NCBI GenBank assembly: GCA_033391075.1
Contig: JAWPMV010000005.1
Span: 434,001-498,000 of the forward strand
Reading direction: 5' to 3'
Source of the DNA: Bacteroidia bacterium
GTDB taxonomy: Bacteria; Bacteroidota; Bacteroidia; J057
Length of the DNA stretch: 64,000 nucleotides
Shown here: in pieces, positions 28,075 to 35,986 of the stretch
How positions within the stretch are numbered: the first letter of the stretch is position 1
How the letters are laid out: the number at the start of each line of letters is the position of its first letter
Position numbers and translations under genes: made by a program
Notes under the pieces: generated by a model
Told to the model about the DNA's origin: nothing
Databases searched by the model: none
Seen by the model: the letters and a program-made list of their open reading frames with translations, nothing else

Positions 28075-29214
28075 CACCCGCTTAAAATTGCTTCCAAAAA
28101 TCTGTTTGATATTATCAGCCCCATACCCACGTTTTAAAAGCCTCTCACAGAGGTCATACATCTTTTGGGGATGATCCATCCCCTCGATATCTATCTTCTC
28201 CCTAAAGCCATAACTGGACTTATAGCCGGCTTTCAAAGATTCATATATAGGTCCTGGCAAATCATCATAGCCATTCAGGTCGGCATCTGTTCCGATTCCC
28301 ACATGATCTATCGATGTTAGATTTACTACATGCTGTATGTGGTTTATGTAATCTTCCAAAGTCGTAGGTTCATCTGCTTTAACAAAATTCCTTACCGCAG
28401 TAATGCCCATCACTCCGCCTTGCCTGGCCATTTTTTTTATTGCATCATCGGTTTTACAGCGAGGATGATTGCCCACCAGGCTCCGGCAATTGGAATGGGT
28501 GATTAAAACCGGCTGATCAGATATTTCAAATGCATCCAGGGTTGTTTGGTCTCCACAATGTGAGACATCGACCGCCATACCTACTTTATTCATTGCTTCA
28601 ATGATACTTTCCCCAAAATCACTCACTCCCCCATCTACCCGATCCGTCGAACCGCTGCCAATCAGGTTTTGGGTGTTGTAGGTAAGCTGGGAAACCCTCT
28701 GTCCCAGTATATAGCAAGTGTTTACATCGGCTGGCTCTTCAAAATGATCCGAGTTTTGGATACCCAGCATCAAGCCAATCTTCTTTTCTTCCATTACCCG
28801 ATCAAAATCTTCGGCCGAGTCAATTCGAAGAATGTGATCCGGATGCTCAGCAGCCAGCCCATTGAGGGCTCCCAGATAAGTAAGCACATTTTGCTTTACT
28901 CCTTTTCCTCCAATACCTACTGCATGATGAAATACATTGATTCCTGATTTCTTGATCTTCAGCAACTCTGCTTCGCTAAACTTAAAGGGATCTTTCTGCA
29001 TAGCCATTCCCGTAAAAAATTTTGTCATGTCCAGCAATCCCAACATATCAATCACCAAAGATTCATTGACAATATCCAGCACTTCTCGGCTGTATTTTTT
29101 ATTGCTGTAAGGGGAAAGACTATAAGCATTGAGATTAAGGAAGGGAGCAGCAGCCAGAAAGCCCGCAGAACGCTTCAGGAAGCGTCTTCTATTGTTTTTA
29201 GTAGTAGAGTCCAT
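28054..29214 (-). CDS. Membrane-dipeptidase (M19) family protein with altered metal site
   Basis: A 386-residue exported protein with a twin-arginine-type signal (RRRFLKRSAGFLAAAPFL). The fold of renal dipeptidase is clear: VGMAVDVSHCGDQT, QPVLITHSNCRSL, GGVMGITAVRNF and IDHVGIGTDAD. However, the usual first metal motif HxD is replaced by VIDMLGLLD, and the bridging Glu (GVEGxxx in the family) is Gln in GIQNSDHF. Two histidine ligands (DVSH and ITHS) remain. It may bind one metal or act on a different substrate. It shares 21 bp of 3' sequence with the convergent MORN gene. The 5'-nucleotidase gene lies upstream on the same strand with a 38-bp gap. Confidence 0.82.
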   Translation of the reverse strand: MDSTTKNNRRRFLKRSAGFLAAAPFLNLNAYSLSPYSNKKYSREVLDIVNESLVIDMLGLLDMTKFFTGMAMQKDPFKFSEAELLKIKKSGINVFHHAVGIGGKGVKQNVLTYLGALNGLAAEHPDHILRIDSAEDFDRVMEEKKIGLMLGIQNSDHFEEPADVNTCYILGQRVSQLTYNTQNLIGSGSTDRVDGGVSDFGESIIEAMNKVGMAVDVSHCGDQTTLDAFEISDQPVLITHSNCRSLVGNHPRCKTDDAIKKMARQGGVMGITAVRNFVKADEPTTLEDYINHIQHVVNLTSIDHVGIGTDADLNGYDDLPGPIYESLKAGYKSSYGFREKIDIEGMDHPQKMYDLCERLLKRGYGADNIKQIFGSNFKRVLSDIWI

Positions 29215-29252
29215 GGAATTAAGTTAGGCAATTCCAGGAGAAATTTCAGGGC

Positions 29253-29720
29253 TTATGCACCTGCCAGGACGTATTTGTTTTGAAAATAGCTGAGGACACT
29301 GTCCCAATTTGGGAAAACATTGGAACCAAAATGAAGAAGTTTGCCTTCGAATCCCTCTTGTCCCCTACCCTCCAAATGATCATCAATGAGGTAGTCGCCT
29401 TTGTTTAGGCCTTTATTAGGGGAAATGATCAGCTTGTTGACCATTTTCATCCCCAAATGTTTTTCTACCCAAACCCGTTTTTCGGTATAGCAGAGGGGAT
29501 TCCAAACAGAGGGAGCTGTCAGGATGTAAATGTCGAAACCTTCCAGGGCATTGAGTTTTTTCATGGCTTCAAGGGCACCCGGCATGGGTTCCAGGCCTGA
29601 AAAGAAGCCATAATGGGACTGAGGATAAGGCACCTCAGGGTATTTGCTTTTGATAGCTTGAGAACGAGCGGAGAACTGACATAGGACATCGTCCATGTCT
29701 ACGTAGATTATCTTTGACAT
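29253..29720 (-). CDS. 5'(3')-deoxyribonucleotidase, HAD family (NT5C type)
   Basis: A 155-residue cytosolic HAD-superfamily phosphatase. Motif I is YVDMDDVLCQF (nucleophile Asp7 or Asp9 within the first 15 residues). Motif II is IYILTAPS with conserved Thr. The Lys of motif III lies in KLIISPNKGLNKG, and motif IV is YLIDDHLEGRG. The length and the insert WVEKHLGM match the NT5C/YorS group that dephosphorylates deoxynucleoside monophosphates. The gene starts 44 bp after the rep gene stop on the same strand, so it may be co-transcribed with the replication initiator. A role in trimming dNMP pools is known for the family; a link to the replicon is only positional. Confidence 0.85.
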   Translation of the reverse strand: MSKIIYVDMDDVLCQFSARSQAIKSKYPEVPYPQSHYGFFSGLEPMPGALEAMKKLNALEGFDIYILTAPSVWNPLCYTEKRVWVEKHLGMKMVNKLIISPNKGLNKGDYLIDDHLEGRGQEGFEGKLLHFGSNVFPNWDSVLSYFQNKYVLAGA

Positions 29721-29764
29721 TTGGTCTGTGTTTGGATAAGTCGCTAGACTATGCTAACGAAACA

Positions 29765-31015
29765 TTATGCCATTTGGTTTATCCAGGATTCGAAAGCCTC
29801 CTCAGCATCAGGGAGTTTTTCTTCCAGATAAGTTTTGAACCATTCCTTTACTTCTTTTTTCTCGCGGTTCAGATCATTACCATCAAAAACGCGGGCTTTG
29901 ATAAAAGGATTGTCTTCGGCCCAATCCACAAATCCTTTCCAATCTTCCTCTGAAGCAGCCTTGAATCTATCGCCCAATTGTCCTTCACGCACCTGACGGA
30001 ACTCAGCCCACAGCCTTTCTTTTTCCACTTCTTTCTCTTGCTCTTCCTGCATAGCCAAATCCAGCTGAGCTTTATTGTCTTTTTCGCTTTGTTCAAATTT
30101 GGATTCGAGCGCATCTGCTTCTTCCAGGACTTTTTTCAGATAACCAGATACACTGATTTTGATCTTTCCTGCCCTGTATTGCTTTTTGGTATAGGCTATC
30201 GCCTGCAGGATATGTTCTCTGCTGAGATCCTTTACAAAGCGCTCTGCTTGCTTTTGACTCAGTCCCATCTCTCTCAACTCAGCAACCAATCCCTGATCAG
30301 GTGCAATTTCTACATCTCCAAAAGCTCTCAATTGCTTCTGGATGATAAAGCGGATACTGGCAATCCGGCGTCCTTCCTTAATCTCTTCAAATTCAAAGCT
30401 AATATCTGTATGCTGCTTCAAATCCTGATACGCCTGTTGAATCACAAAGCGCTTGAAGTCATTGTATCTTTTGTACTGAGTTTCTTTAATCCCCAGAATA
30501 CCTTTAAGGTCATTTACCCGGAAGGTCCTCTCACCGATTTTCTCAAACTGTTTGAGCAACTCATAGATTCTGATTGAGTAACTGCTTTGAAGGGTCAAAA
30601 CATTTCGAATATCATAAGCGGTGAATCTACTTTTCAGTTCTAGCAGATAAGGTTTGAGCTTGGGGTCGAAACAAAGCTCCAGCATGCCCTCTCCTTTAAA
30701 ATATTCAGCACTACTTAGGAAAGCGACTTTCAGCCAACCTCCATCATCTTTAGGGAGATCCGCAATTCTGCTAATCAGGTTTTGTGCGGCTTCTTTGATT
30801 TCTTTATAATGGGACTTGGACTGGGTACCTACGGCTTTGGCATAATCTTGTATGCGAATCCGATAAGGCTTGAAGTCCATATCGTCTTTTTCAACCTGGG
30901 CCACCATCATCAGGAAAAGTCGAATTTCAGCAACGGTCAAACTATAGCGTGCATTGATCAGTTGGTTCGATTTGACGACCAAAGCATGCGAAGGAGTCTG
31001 TGTGCGGGTATGCAT
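29765..31015 (-). CDS. Replication initiator protein, Rep_3/RepB family
   Basis: A 416-residue plasmid-type initiator. The first winged-helix domain (about 10-130) begins with VVKSNQLINARYSLTVAEIR and contains YRIRIQDYAKAVG. The second winged-helix domain (about 135-240) contains YDIRNVLTLQSSYSIRIYEL and FRVNDLKGILGI, the classic Rep_3 signature. A C-terminal helical, acidic extension (about 245-416, LSQKQAERFVKDLSREHIL and an EEQEKEVEKERLW coiled stretch) resembles that of Bacteroidota plasmid Rep proteins. It should bind the iterons immediately upstream (31104-31540) to open the origin and to control its own transcription. The length is normal. The replicon (plasmid, megaplasmid or chromid) cannot be sized here. 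Confidence 0.93.
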   Translation of the reverse strand: MHTRTQTPSHALVVKSNQLINARYSLTVAEIRLFLMMVAQVEKDDMDFKPYRIRIQDYAKAVGTQSKSHYKEIKEAAQNLISRIADLPKDDGGWLKVAFLSSAEYFKGEGMLELCFDPKLKPYLLELKSRFTAYDIRNVLTLQSSYSIRIYELLKQFEKIGERTFRVNDLKGILGIKETQYKRYNDFKRFVIQQAYQDLKQHTDISFEFEEIKEGRRIASIRFIIQKQLRAFGDVEIAPDQGLVAELREMGLSQKQAERFVKDLSREHILQAIAYTKKQYRAGKIKISVSGYLKKVLEEADALESKFEQSEKDNKAQLDLAMQEEQEKEVEKERLWAEFRQVREGQLGDRFKAASEEDWKGFVDWAEDNPFIKARVFDGNDLNREKKEVKEWFKTYLEEKLPDAEEAFESWINQMA

Positions 31016-31103
31016 AATGTTAATAAGTCTATGTTTGTCGGAGCATGAAAATCTTAAAAACGAGAAAAAAAACCTACTCTCGCATTAAAAAATACGTGAA
31101 ATG

Positions 31104-31540
31104 CCCTGAATCCCTCGTGACTCGCCCTGATACTCTCGTTTTTAAAGGACAATAGTGCCTCTATTTGCCCTGAAATTCTCGTCGAGAGAAACCCTGAATC
31201 TCTCGTTTCGCATAAAAAATGGACCCTGATCTCCTCGTTTGATAGCCTGAATTACTCGCAATAAGGATAAATAGGGGCCATTTTTTATGCCCTGAATCTC
31301 TCGCATTTAAAGAATTGAGCTTCTTTTAGCCCTGATTTACTCCCCCTTTACCCTGTTTTCCTCGTCCTTAAAATTCTGAGATATCATAAAAGGCTAATAA
31401 TCAAGCATTTACTAATAAGCAGATTTCTTCTGACTTTAAGCCCTGAAATTCTCGTTTTAAATACCTGAATTACTCGCAATACGTACTGAAACCCTCGTCT
31501 TAAACCCCAAATCCCTCGTCCTTTACCCTGTTAAGCTCGT
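31104..31540 (+). repeat. Iteron array, about 14 copies, consensus CCCTGAATCTCTCGT
   Basis: Copies start at 31104, 31125, 31168, 31192, 31224, 31245, 31290, 31330, 31351, 31441, 31463, 31484, 31505 and 31526. Most share CCTG at the left and CTCGT or CTCGC at the right, while the middle varies. Start-to-start distance is 21-22 bp in seven cases and close to double that in three, so most copies lie on one face of the helix. A weaker copy may lie at about 31069-31083. All point the same way. They are the expected binding sites of the initiator encoded at 29765-31015. Confidence 0.9.
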
Positions 31541-31730
31541 TTTAATACTCATAAGTAGCTGTTTATCAATATCTTATAGTAACTGAAAACATTAAAAACT
31601 ATATAAATATTAAAAAGAGTGACAAACTACTATAGGTGGTAGGTCTTTTTTAGGCTTTATAGGAACAGGAGATGGCTTTTAGAGGATAACGCTATTCTTT
31701 TTACCCATGATCCTCCCCTATTTCTATATA

Positions 31731-31771
31731 AAATGAGAGAGATTCAGGGTCGCCCTGAATCTCTCTCATTT
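31731..31771. repeat. Perfect 19-bp inverted repeat made of two opposed iterons
   Basis: Two arms (31731-31749 and 31753-31771) are exact reverse complements separated by TCG. Each contains CCCTGAATCTCTC, the iteron core. It lies 20 bp beyond the stop of the RHH-type gene, so as RNA it would also terminate the partition operon. As DNA it could be an operator or handcuffing site for a Rep dimer. Confidence 0.85.
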
Positions 31772-31790
31772 CGAATATGTCTGGAAATAC

Positions 31791-32366
31791 TTAAGCTTTC
31801 TTTAAATAGCGGGAGAGGCAGAATACATAGAATCCGGCCATGTTCCGAAAACCCAGTTTCCGCTGATTGAATTTGATCTGCATCCATAATTCCAGCTGTG
31901 GAGAAACAGATACATCTATGCTATCCTCAAAATCAGGTGCTTCATAAGAACCTACACTCTGAATGGGTTTTTTGAGGTAATCTTCTACACAATGGAGGTA
32001 GAAAGCTCCCAGGCTTCTAAAGCCTTCTTTTCTCTGTACTCTTTTGGCTTTGAGGTAAAGCTCGTATGGGGTAGCGATGCTGGCTCTGACAACTTCCTCC
32101 TCAGAACGAGCTGGTGCTTTAGGAATAGATTTAGGCTTACGACTTACTTTGGCCTCTTTCTTCTTCTCAAGCTTCTCTATAGGATTTCCTTTCGGTTGTA
32201 CAGGGGCTTCTTTTACCTCCTTAACTTTAGGTTCAGCCTTTTTTTCCGGAAGCTTACTTACCTTATGTACTTTCTCGGTCGCTTGCTCGATTTCATCAAT
32301 ATTGATCTCGCGCTTCCTGCCTAATAAACTTGAAAGTGATGTATCGTCTCGTCTTTTCTTTGCCAT
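31791..32366 (-). CDS. Partition partner protein with two ribbon-helix-helix-like units
   Basis: A 191-residue protein encoded 3 bp after parA. The N-terminal 85 residues are charged, Lys/Glu/Pro-rich and probably disordered, beginning KKRRDDTSLSSLLGRKR. The C-terminal half holds two copies of one unit, residues about 92-133 and 150-190; their helical cores (ELYLKAKRVQRKEGFR... and ELWMQIKFNQRKLGFR...) are about 50% identical by eye. Each unit reads as strand, helix, turn, helix, the ribbon-helix-helix pattern used by ParG, omega and other type Ib centromere-binding proteins. Two units in one chain would make a single-chain pseudo-dimer. Location next to a small ParA and a repeat array supports centromere binding and autorepression; the basic N-terminus could stimulate ParA ATPase. 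Family identity is inferred. Confidence 0.72.
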   Translation of the reverse strand: MAKKRRDDTSLSSLLGRKREINIDEIEQATEKVHKVSKLPEKKAEPKVKEVKEAPVQPKGNPIEKLEKKKEAKVSRKPKSIPKAPARSEEEVVRASIATPYELYLKAKRVQRKEGFRSLGAFYLHCVEDYLKKPIQSVGSYEAPDFEDSIDVSVSPQLELWMQIKFNQRKLGFRNMAGFYVFCLSRYLKKA

Positions 32367-32369
32367 ACC

Positions 32370-33032
32370 TTATGCACTTAACAGTTTGATCATTCGATTT
32401 TCGATTTCTTTGCAGACTTTCTCTACTTCCTTTTGCCCTTTGGGATCTTCTTCCCATTCGAGTGCTGTCAATCCATATTTTGAAGATCTTTTGTGCACTA
32501 CCCTATCTGCCAAAGTTGATTCCAGGGCCTCAATTTCAAATTGTTTGAAATAGCCCATAGCTTCCCGCATTTGTAGATCTTCATTGTTTCTGCCAGAAAA
32601 TTTGTTTAGCAAAAGAAAGGTATAAATATTTCGCTCAACCAGGGCTTTGGCATCATTGACACGATCTACAAATCGCTCAAAACTTTTGAGATCATCGATA
32701 CTAGGGGTTATGGGAATGAGAACCAAATCAGAAAGGAGGATCATCTTAGTTGTTACAGCCTCCAATTGGGGAACTCCATCTATGATGATCACATCATATT
32801 CATTCTGGTAGGATTTGACCTGTTTCACCAGGTTTTCTACGGATTGTAAAGGAAATACATCCAGACTGGCACCTTCCTCCCTCCTGCTCTTCCAGTCAAG
32901 GGTTGTTTGCTGTTCAATATCTGTATCGACAATACAGATGCTTTCCCCTTTTTGGGCAAAGTAAACAGCGAGATTTCTACTAATCGTAGATTTGCCTACG
33001 CCGCCTTTTAAATTTGTAACTGATATGATCAT
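32370..33032 (-). CDS. parA: ParA family partition ATPase (small, type Ib-like)
   Basis: A 220-residue deviant Walker A ATPase. The motif KGGVGKST (Lys9-Thr16) includes the signature lysine. Walker A' is VDTDIEQQTT and Walker B is DVIIIDGVPQ. The small size and lack of an N-terminal helix-turn-helix place it with type Ib ParA proteins (ParF, delta), which do not bind the operator themselves. It drives segregation of the replicon by forming ATP-dependent patterns on nucleoid DNA. The partner is the tandem-RHH protein 3 bp downstream. The start codon abuts the 8-bp repeat array, so transcription must initiate within that array and should be controlled by the partner protein. Confidence 0.93.
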   Translation of the reverse strand: MIISVTNLKGGVGKSTISRNLAVYFAQKGESICIVDTDIEQQTTLDWKSRREEGASLDVFPLQSVENLVKQVKSYQNEYDVIIIDGVPQLEAVTTKMILLSDLVLIPITPSIDDLKSFERFVDRVNDAKALVERNIYTFLLLNKFSGRNNEDLQMREAMGYFKQFEIEALESTLADRVVHKRSSKYGLTALEWEEDPKGQKEVEKVCKEIENRMIKLLSA

Positions 33033-33036
33033 AATA

Positions 33037-33580
33037 CCTTTTTATGTAGATACTTTCTGAGGTGTTTACATAAATACATTTATACTTTTTTTAGTAAAAA
33101 TGTAAATACACTTATGTATAAAAACACATTTGTGTAAACACTTGATTATGTATACATGTTTTTGTGTAAAAATTCATACATGTAAACACATTTATATCTA
33201 ATTGTGTATTAACACTTTTGCATAATTACTTAAAAAAGTTAAAACATCAAAATGTATTGCGGTATTTATGTATTAATGTGTTTTCATTTTTAGGTACTCA
33301 GGTAATTACATATTGATGTTTTTGTGTAATTGCATTTTTGAATTTAAAGGTGGAAATGTAATTACATTAAACTGTTGATGCATTTATATGTGATTACTTT
33401 TTTATGTTTTTGAATTATCAGGTATTTGCGTGATTGTGTATTTTTGTGATCGTGTATATACATTTTTGTGCTAGTCGAATTTTGTGTATTTACATTTTTG
33501 GGTAATTGTGTTGTTGTGTATTTCTGTGCTTACCTATTTAGGTAATCCTGTATTCATGCGCTTATGTATTTTGCGTTAAA
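33037..33580. repeat. Contiguous 8-bp-periodic array, putative centromere (parS/parC) and parA promoter
   Basis: About 68 unspaced octamers in a single register run from next to the parA start codon to about 33580. The consensus is roughly TGTATTTA, alternating with CATTTTTG; recurrent forms include TGTAAACA, TGTAATTA, GGTATTTG, CATTTATA and TGTTTTTG. In 16-bp steps from 33101 to 33565, 17 of 30 blocks begin TGT, four begin GGT, and 28 have T at the third base (hand count). The register never slips over this range. Type Ib centromeres recognised by RHH proteins lie upstream of parA and consist of short contiguous repeats, for example the 7-bp units of the omega system. Function is inferred from this parallel. 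Confidence 0.78.
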
Positions 33581-33824
33581 ACTGCTTGCTAAAAGCCTGT
33601 CAATCCCAAGCTGTTGTATTTGTGCTCAACAGGGAGATCAGGCCTTAGAATGTAAATATGGGCTTTCTGTTGCCAGGGTAGAGGCAGGTTTTACACATGC
33701 TTAATACATAAAGAACAGAATTCTCAGAAATCTTTGAAAATAGCTTTCTAAGGCTCCAAACATAGTGAATAGAAAGGAATAATAATAAAGCATCATTCCT
33801 TTTTATGACAAACTCCTTAAACAA
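33581..33824. other. Intergenic region between the repeat array and the S9 peptidase gene
   Basis: It contains a small hairpin CTGTTG / CAACAG (33611-33632) and the terminator of the peptidase gene (33773-33802). No gene is seen. Confidence 0.5.
33773..33802 (-). terminator. Terminator after the S9 peptidase gene
   Basis: AAAGGAAT / ATTCCTTT pair across a 14-nt loop, 23 bp beyond the minus-strand stop. Confidence 0.5.
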
Positions 33825-35915
33825 TTACTTTAAATGTTTATTGAGAAAGTTTTTGCTCTTTTGAAATGCGCTTAGCCAGTTTTTAAATAATAGAAATCCA
33901 TGAACCTCATCTGGAAATATCAATTGTTCTATTTCTATCTCTCTTTTTCTTAGTTGATTTATGAGATCGACAGATTCACTAAATGGTACGTTTCGATCAT
34001 CATCTCCATGGATTACCAAAACCGGATCTTCCCAACCTTCAATGAAATTCATTGGAGAAGATTCATAAGCTCTCCGAGATATCTCTGCTTGTTTCTGTGA
34101 ATTATATCCTGGTACAAAATTTTTGATTACTACATTCCAATCATGAACCCCATGAATATCAACACCCGCCTTGAACAATTCGGGAGATCTTGCTAATCCC
34201 ATGGCTGTTAAAAATCCCCCATAAGATCCCCCCCATAATCCGATTCGATTCTCATCTACAAAATCATTACTCCCTAAATAAATTGCAGCACCCATGACAT
34301 CATTAAATTCACTTGCCCCATTCGCTCCATAATTCAAGGCTTCTCTAAACTCCATTCCATATCCAATTCCGCTTCGATAGTTCACAGATAAAACTGCATA
34401 GCCCTGATTCGCCATATACTGGTTGAAGGCATAGGCATTGTGATAATATCCTCGATGATGAAAACCCAATAACATTTGTCTCCGGGATCCTCCATGAAAG
34501 AAGAGTAATCCTGGAAGCTTTTCCCCGGACTTGTGGGCTTTGGGAAGAAAGAGCTGGCCGTGTATCTTCATTCCATCGGCTGCCGGAAAAATTACTTGCT
34601 TGGGTTCACTTAAATGATCCGAAGGAAAGGCATTTATTACATCTGGATGTAAGGCAGTCCGTTTACCTTTTTGATCCAATCCTACCAAATGTGCAGGAAG
34701 TTTTGAACCTGAGGCAAAACACATGAGTTTCCCATTGGGCAATTCTAATGGAGCCCATTCGATTCCTTCGCCCGAAGTCAGCTGTTTCCATTCATTTGAA
34801 GCAAGATTTACCTGCCAGATGTGTTGACGATCAATATCTCCATGATTGCTAGAATAATACAGACGCTCCCTATTAGCTGATAAAGACACAAATTGGACTT
34901 CCCCTTCACCGGGACTGAGGTCCTTTAACTGCCCACTTTCTAGTGAAAGACTGTATAAATGGGTCCAGCCGGTACCTTCATAAGGAAAAATGAGTTGCTC
35001 CCTGGTTCCCCAATACAATTGCCTTGGACCAGAAACAAAGCGAAATACACTACCCGTACCTTCCGGACTGCTCCAAAGGACCTCACTTTCTCCGCTATCC
35101 ACATCAGCAAGCATTACAGACCATCCCGCTCCCGAACGCCTTTCAAAAAAGGGTAGAAAAGATTGATGAGGTGTTCGGAGAAAAGCGACTCTATCAGCTT
35201 GCGGGGACCAAACTGGATTACTGTCCAGGTCTACAGAAGGAGAGAGGTATTTGAGTGAATGATTGTCCAGGTCAAAAATCCCAATAAAGCTGTGATCTCC
35301 TCGACTGCTTACAAAGGCTATTTTATGTTCATCGGCTTTCGGAGACCAATTTATCTGTGAGATTCCCCCACGAGTATGAACCATTGCTGCGGGAGTAAGA
35401 ATGTTCTCCAGGTTTCTTAACCAGAGTTTGCCTCCCTGAATAAAAGCTAAATGATGACTGTCAGGCGATAGGCTAGGGGAGTGGCCTTCATTGATTTTCT
35501 GTGTTTTCCCATCTTTGGTGGAGATTTTCCAAATTTCTCGTTTTGCCCCATCTGCTTGACTGGTAGGATTGGGAATTTCTCCTTGTCGATTAGGTCCATC
35601 ACCTTTTACATAGATTATGAACTTAGCATCAGCACTAAATTGAAGTCCATAGAGGGTTTCTCCATTATCGAGGGTATAATTCGTCAATTGTTTTCCCGCA
35701 TCATCTGTTCCAGAGGAGATCCAGATATTCCTTACACCTTTTTCATTGTATACCCAGGCAATTTTTTCTCCATTGGGACTGTAAACCAGATTTGTGGGGA
35801 AAGGTGCTGCCAGAAGGGATTCGAGGCTGAGAGTTGTTTGGGCGAAAGAATTGTTAAGGGAAGAAGTGATCAAAATACAGATCAGGATTCGAAGGAAGGA
35901 AGCCATCGATTGCAT
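33825..35915 (-). CDS. Prolyl oligopeptidase family (S9) serine peptidase
   Basis: A 696-residue exported peptidase with a signal peptide ending in SFAQ. A seven-bladed beta-propeller of PD40/TolB-type repeats covers about residues 35-420 (NLVYSPNGEKIAWVYN, WSPQADRVAFLRT). The alpha/beta-hydrolase domain (about 440-696) has the full triad: nucleophile Ser564 in GGSYGGF, Asp in GDDDRNVPF (638-640) and His672 in DEVHGF. It is of the acylaminoacyl-peptidase/DPP-IV type and cleaves short peptides in the periplasm. The length is normal. It is monocistronic, with its own terminator, and lies just outside the partition region with no obvious link to it. Confidence 0.92.
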   Translation of the reverse strand: MQSMASFLRILICILITSSLNNSFAQTTLSLESLLAAPFPTNLVYSPNGEKIAWVYNEKGVRNIWISSGTDDAGKQLTNYTLDNGETLYGLQFSADAKFIIYVKGDGPNRQGEIPNPTSQADGAKREIWKISTKDGKTQKINEGHSPSLSPDSHHLAFIQGGKLWLRNLENILTPAAMVHTRGGISQINWSPKADEHKIAFVSSRGDHSFIGIFDLDNHSLKYLSPSVDLDSNPVWSPQADRVAFLRTPHQSFLPFFERRSGAGWSVMLADVDSGESEVLWSSPEGTGSVFRFVSGPRQLYWGTREQLIFPYEGTGWTHLYSLSLESGQLKDLSPGEGEVQFVSLSANRERLYYSSNHGDIDRQHIWQVNLASNEWKQLTSGEGIEWAPLELPNGKLMCFASGSKLPAHLVGLDQKGKRTALHPDVINAFPSDHLSEPKQVIFPAADGMKIHGQLFLPKAHKSGEKLPGLLFFHGGSRRQMLLGFHHRGYYHNAYAFNQYMANQGYAVLSVNYRSGIGYGMEFREALNYGANGASEFNDVMGAAIYLGSNDFVDENRIGLWGGSYGGFLTAMGLARSPELFKAGVDIHGVHDWNVVIKNFVPGYNSQKQAEISRRAYESSPMNFIEGWEDPVLVIHGDDDRNVPFSESVDLINQLRKREIEIEQLIFPDEVHGFLLFKNWLSAFQKSKNFLNKHLK

Positions 35916-35986
35916 AGTAATAGTAATTTGGAAGTTGAAAAGCTCAGGAGAGCCTTTAACTCTAAATTACGAGAAATTCAGGGCAA

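Larger units (their letters stand above)
31016..31790. other. Replication origin region (oriV) with iterons and AT-rich unwinding region
   Basis: A 775-bp gene-free stretch lies between rep and the partition operon. It contains about fourteen directly repeated 15-bp iterons (31104-31540), a strongly AT-rich segment (about 31541-31660) suited to DNA unwinding, a weak DnaA-box-like TTATCAATA near 31563, and a 41-bp palindrome built from two iterons (31731-31771). This is the standard architecture of an iteron-controlled origin. The rep promoter must lie at the left edge, near 31016-31100. Confidence 0.85.

Noticed and set aside
31104-31540. Possible CRISPR array
   Set aside because: Repeats are 15 bp, spacing is 6 bp or irregular, and the region adjoins a rep gene, so iterons fit better.
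31992-32553. Plus-strand open frames opposite the partition operon
   Set aside because: Antisense to two good genes; their Phe/Leu/Ser-rich composition is typical of shadow frames.
33037-33580. Possible CRISPR array
   Set aside because: The units are 8 bp, degenerate and contiguous with no spacers, and there are no cas genes. A partition-type repeat next to parA fits better.
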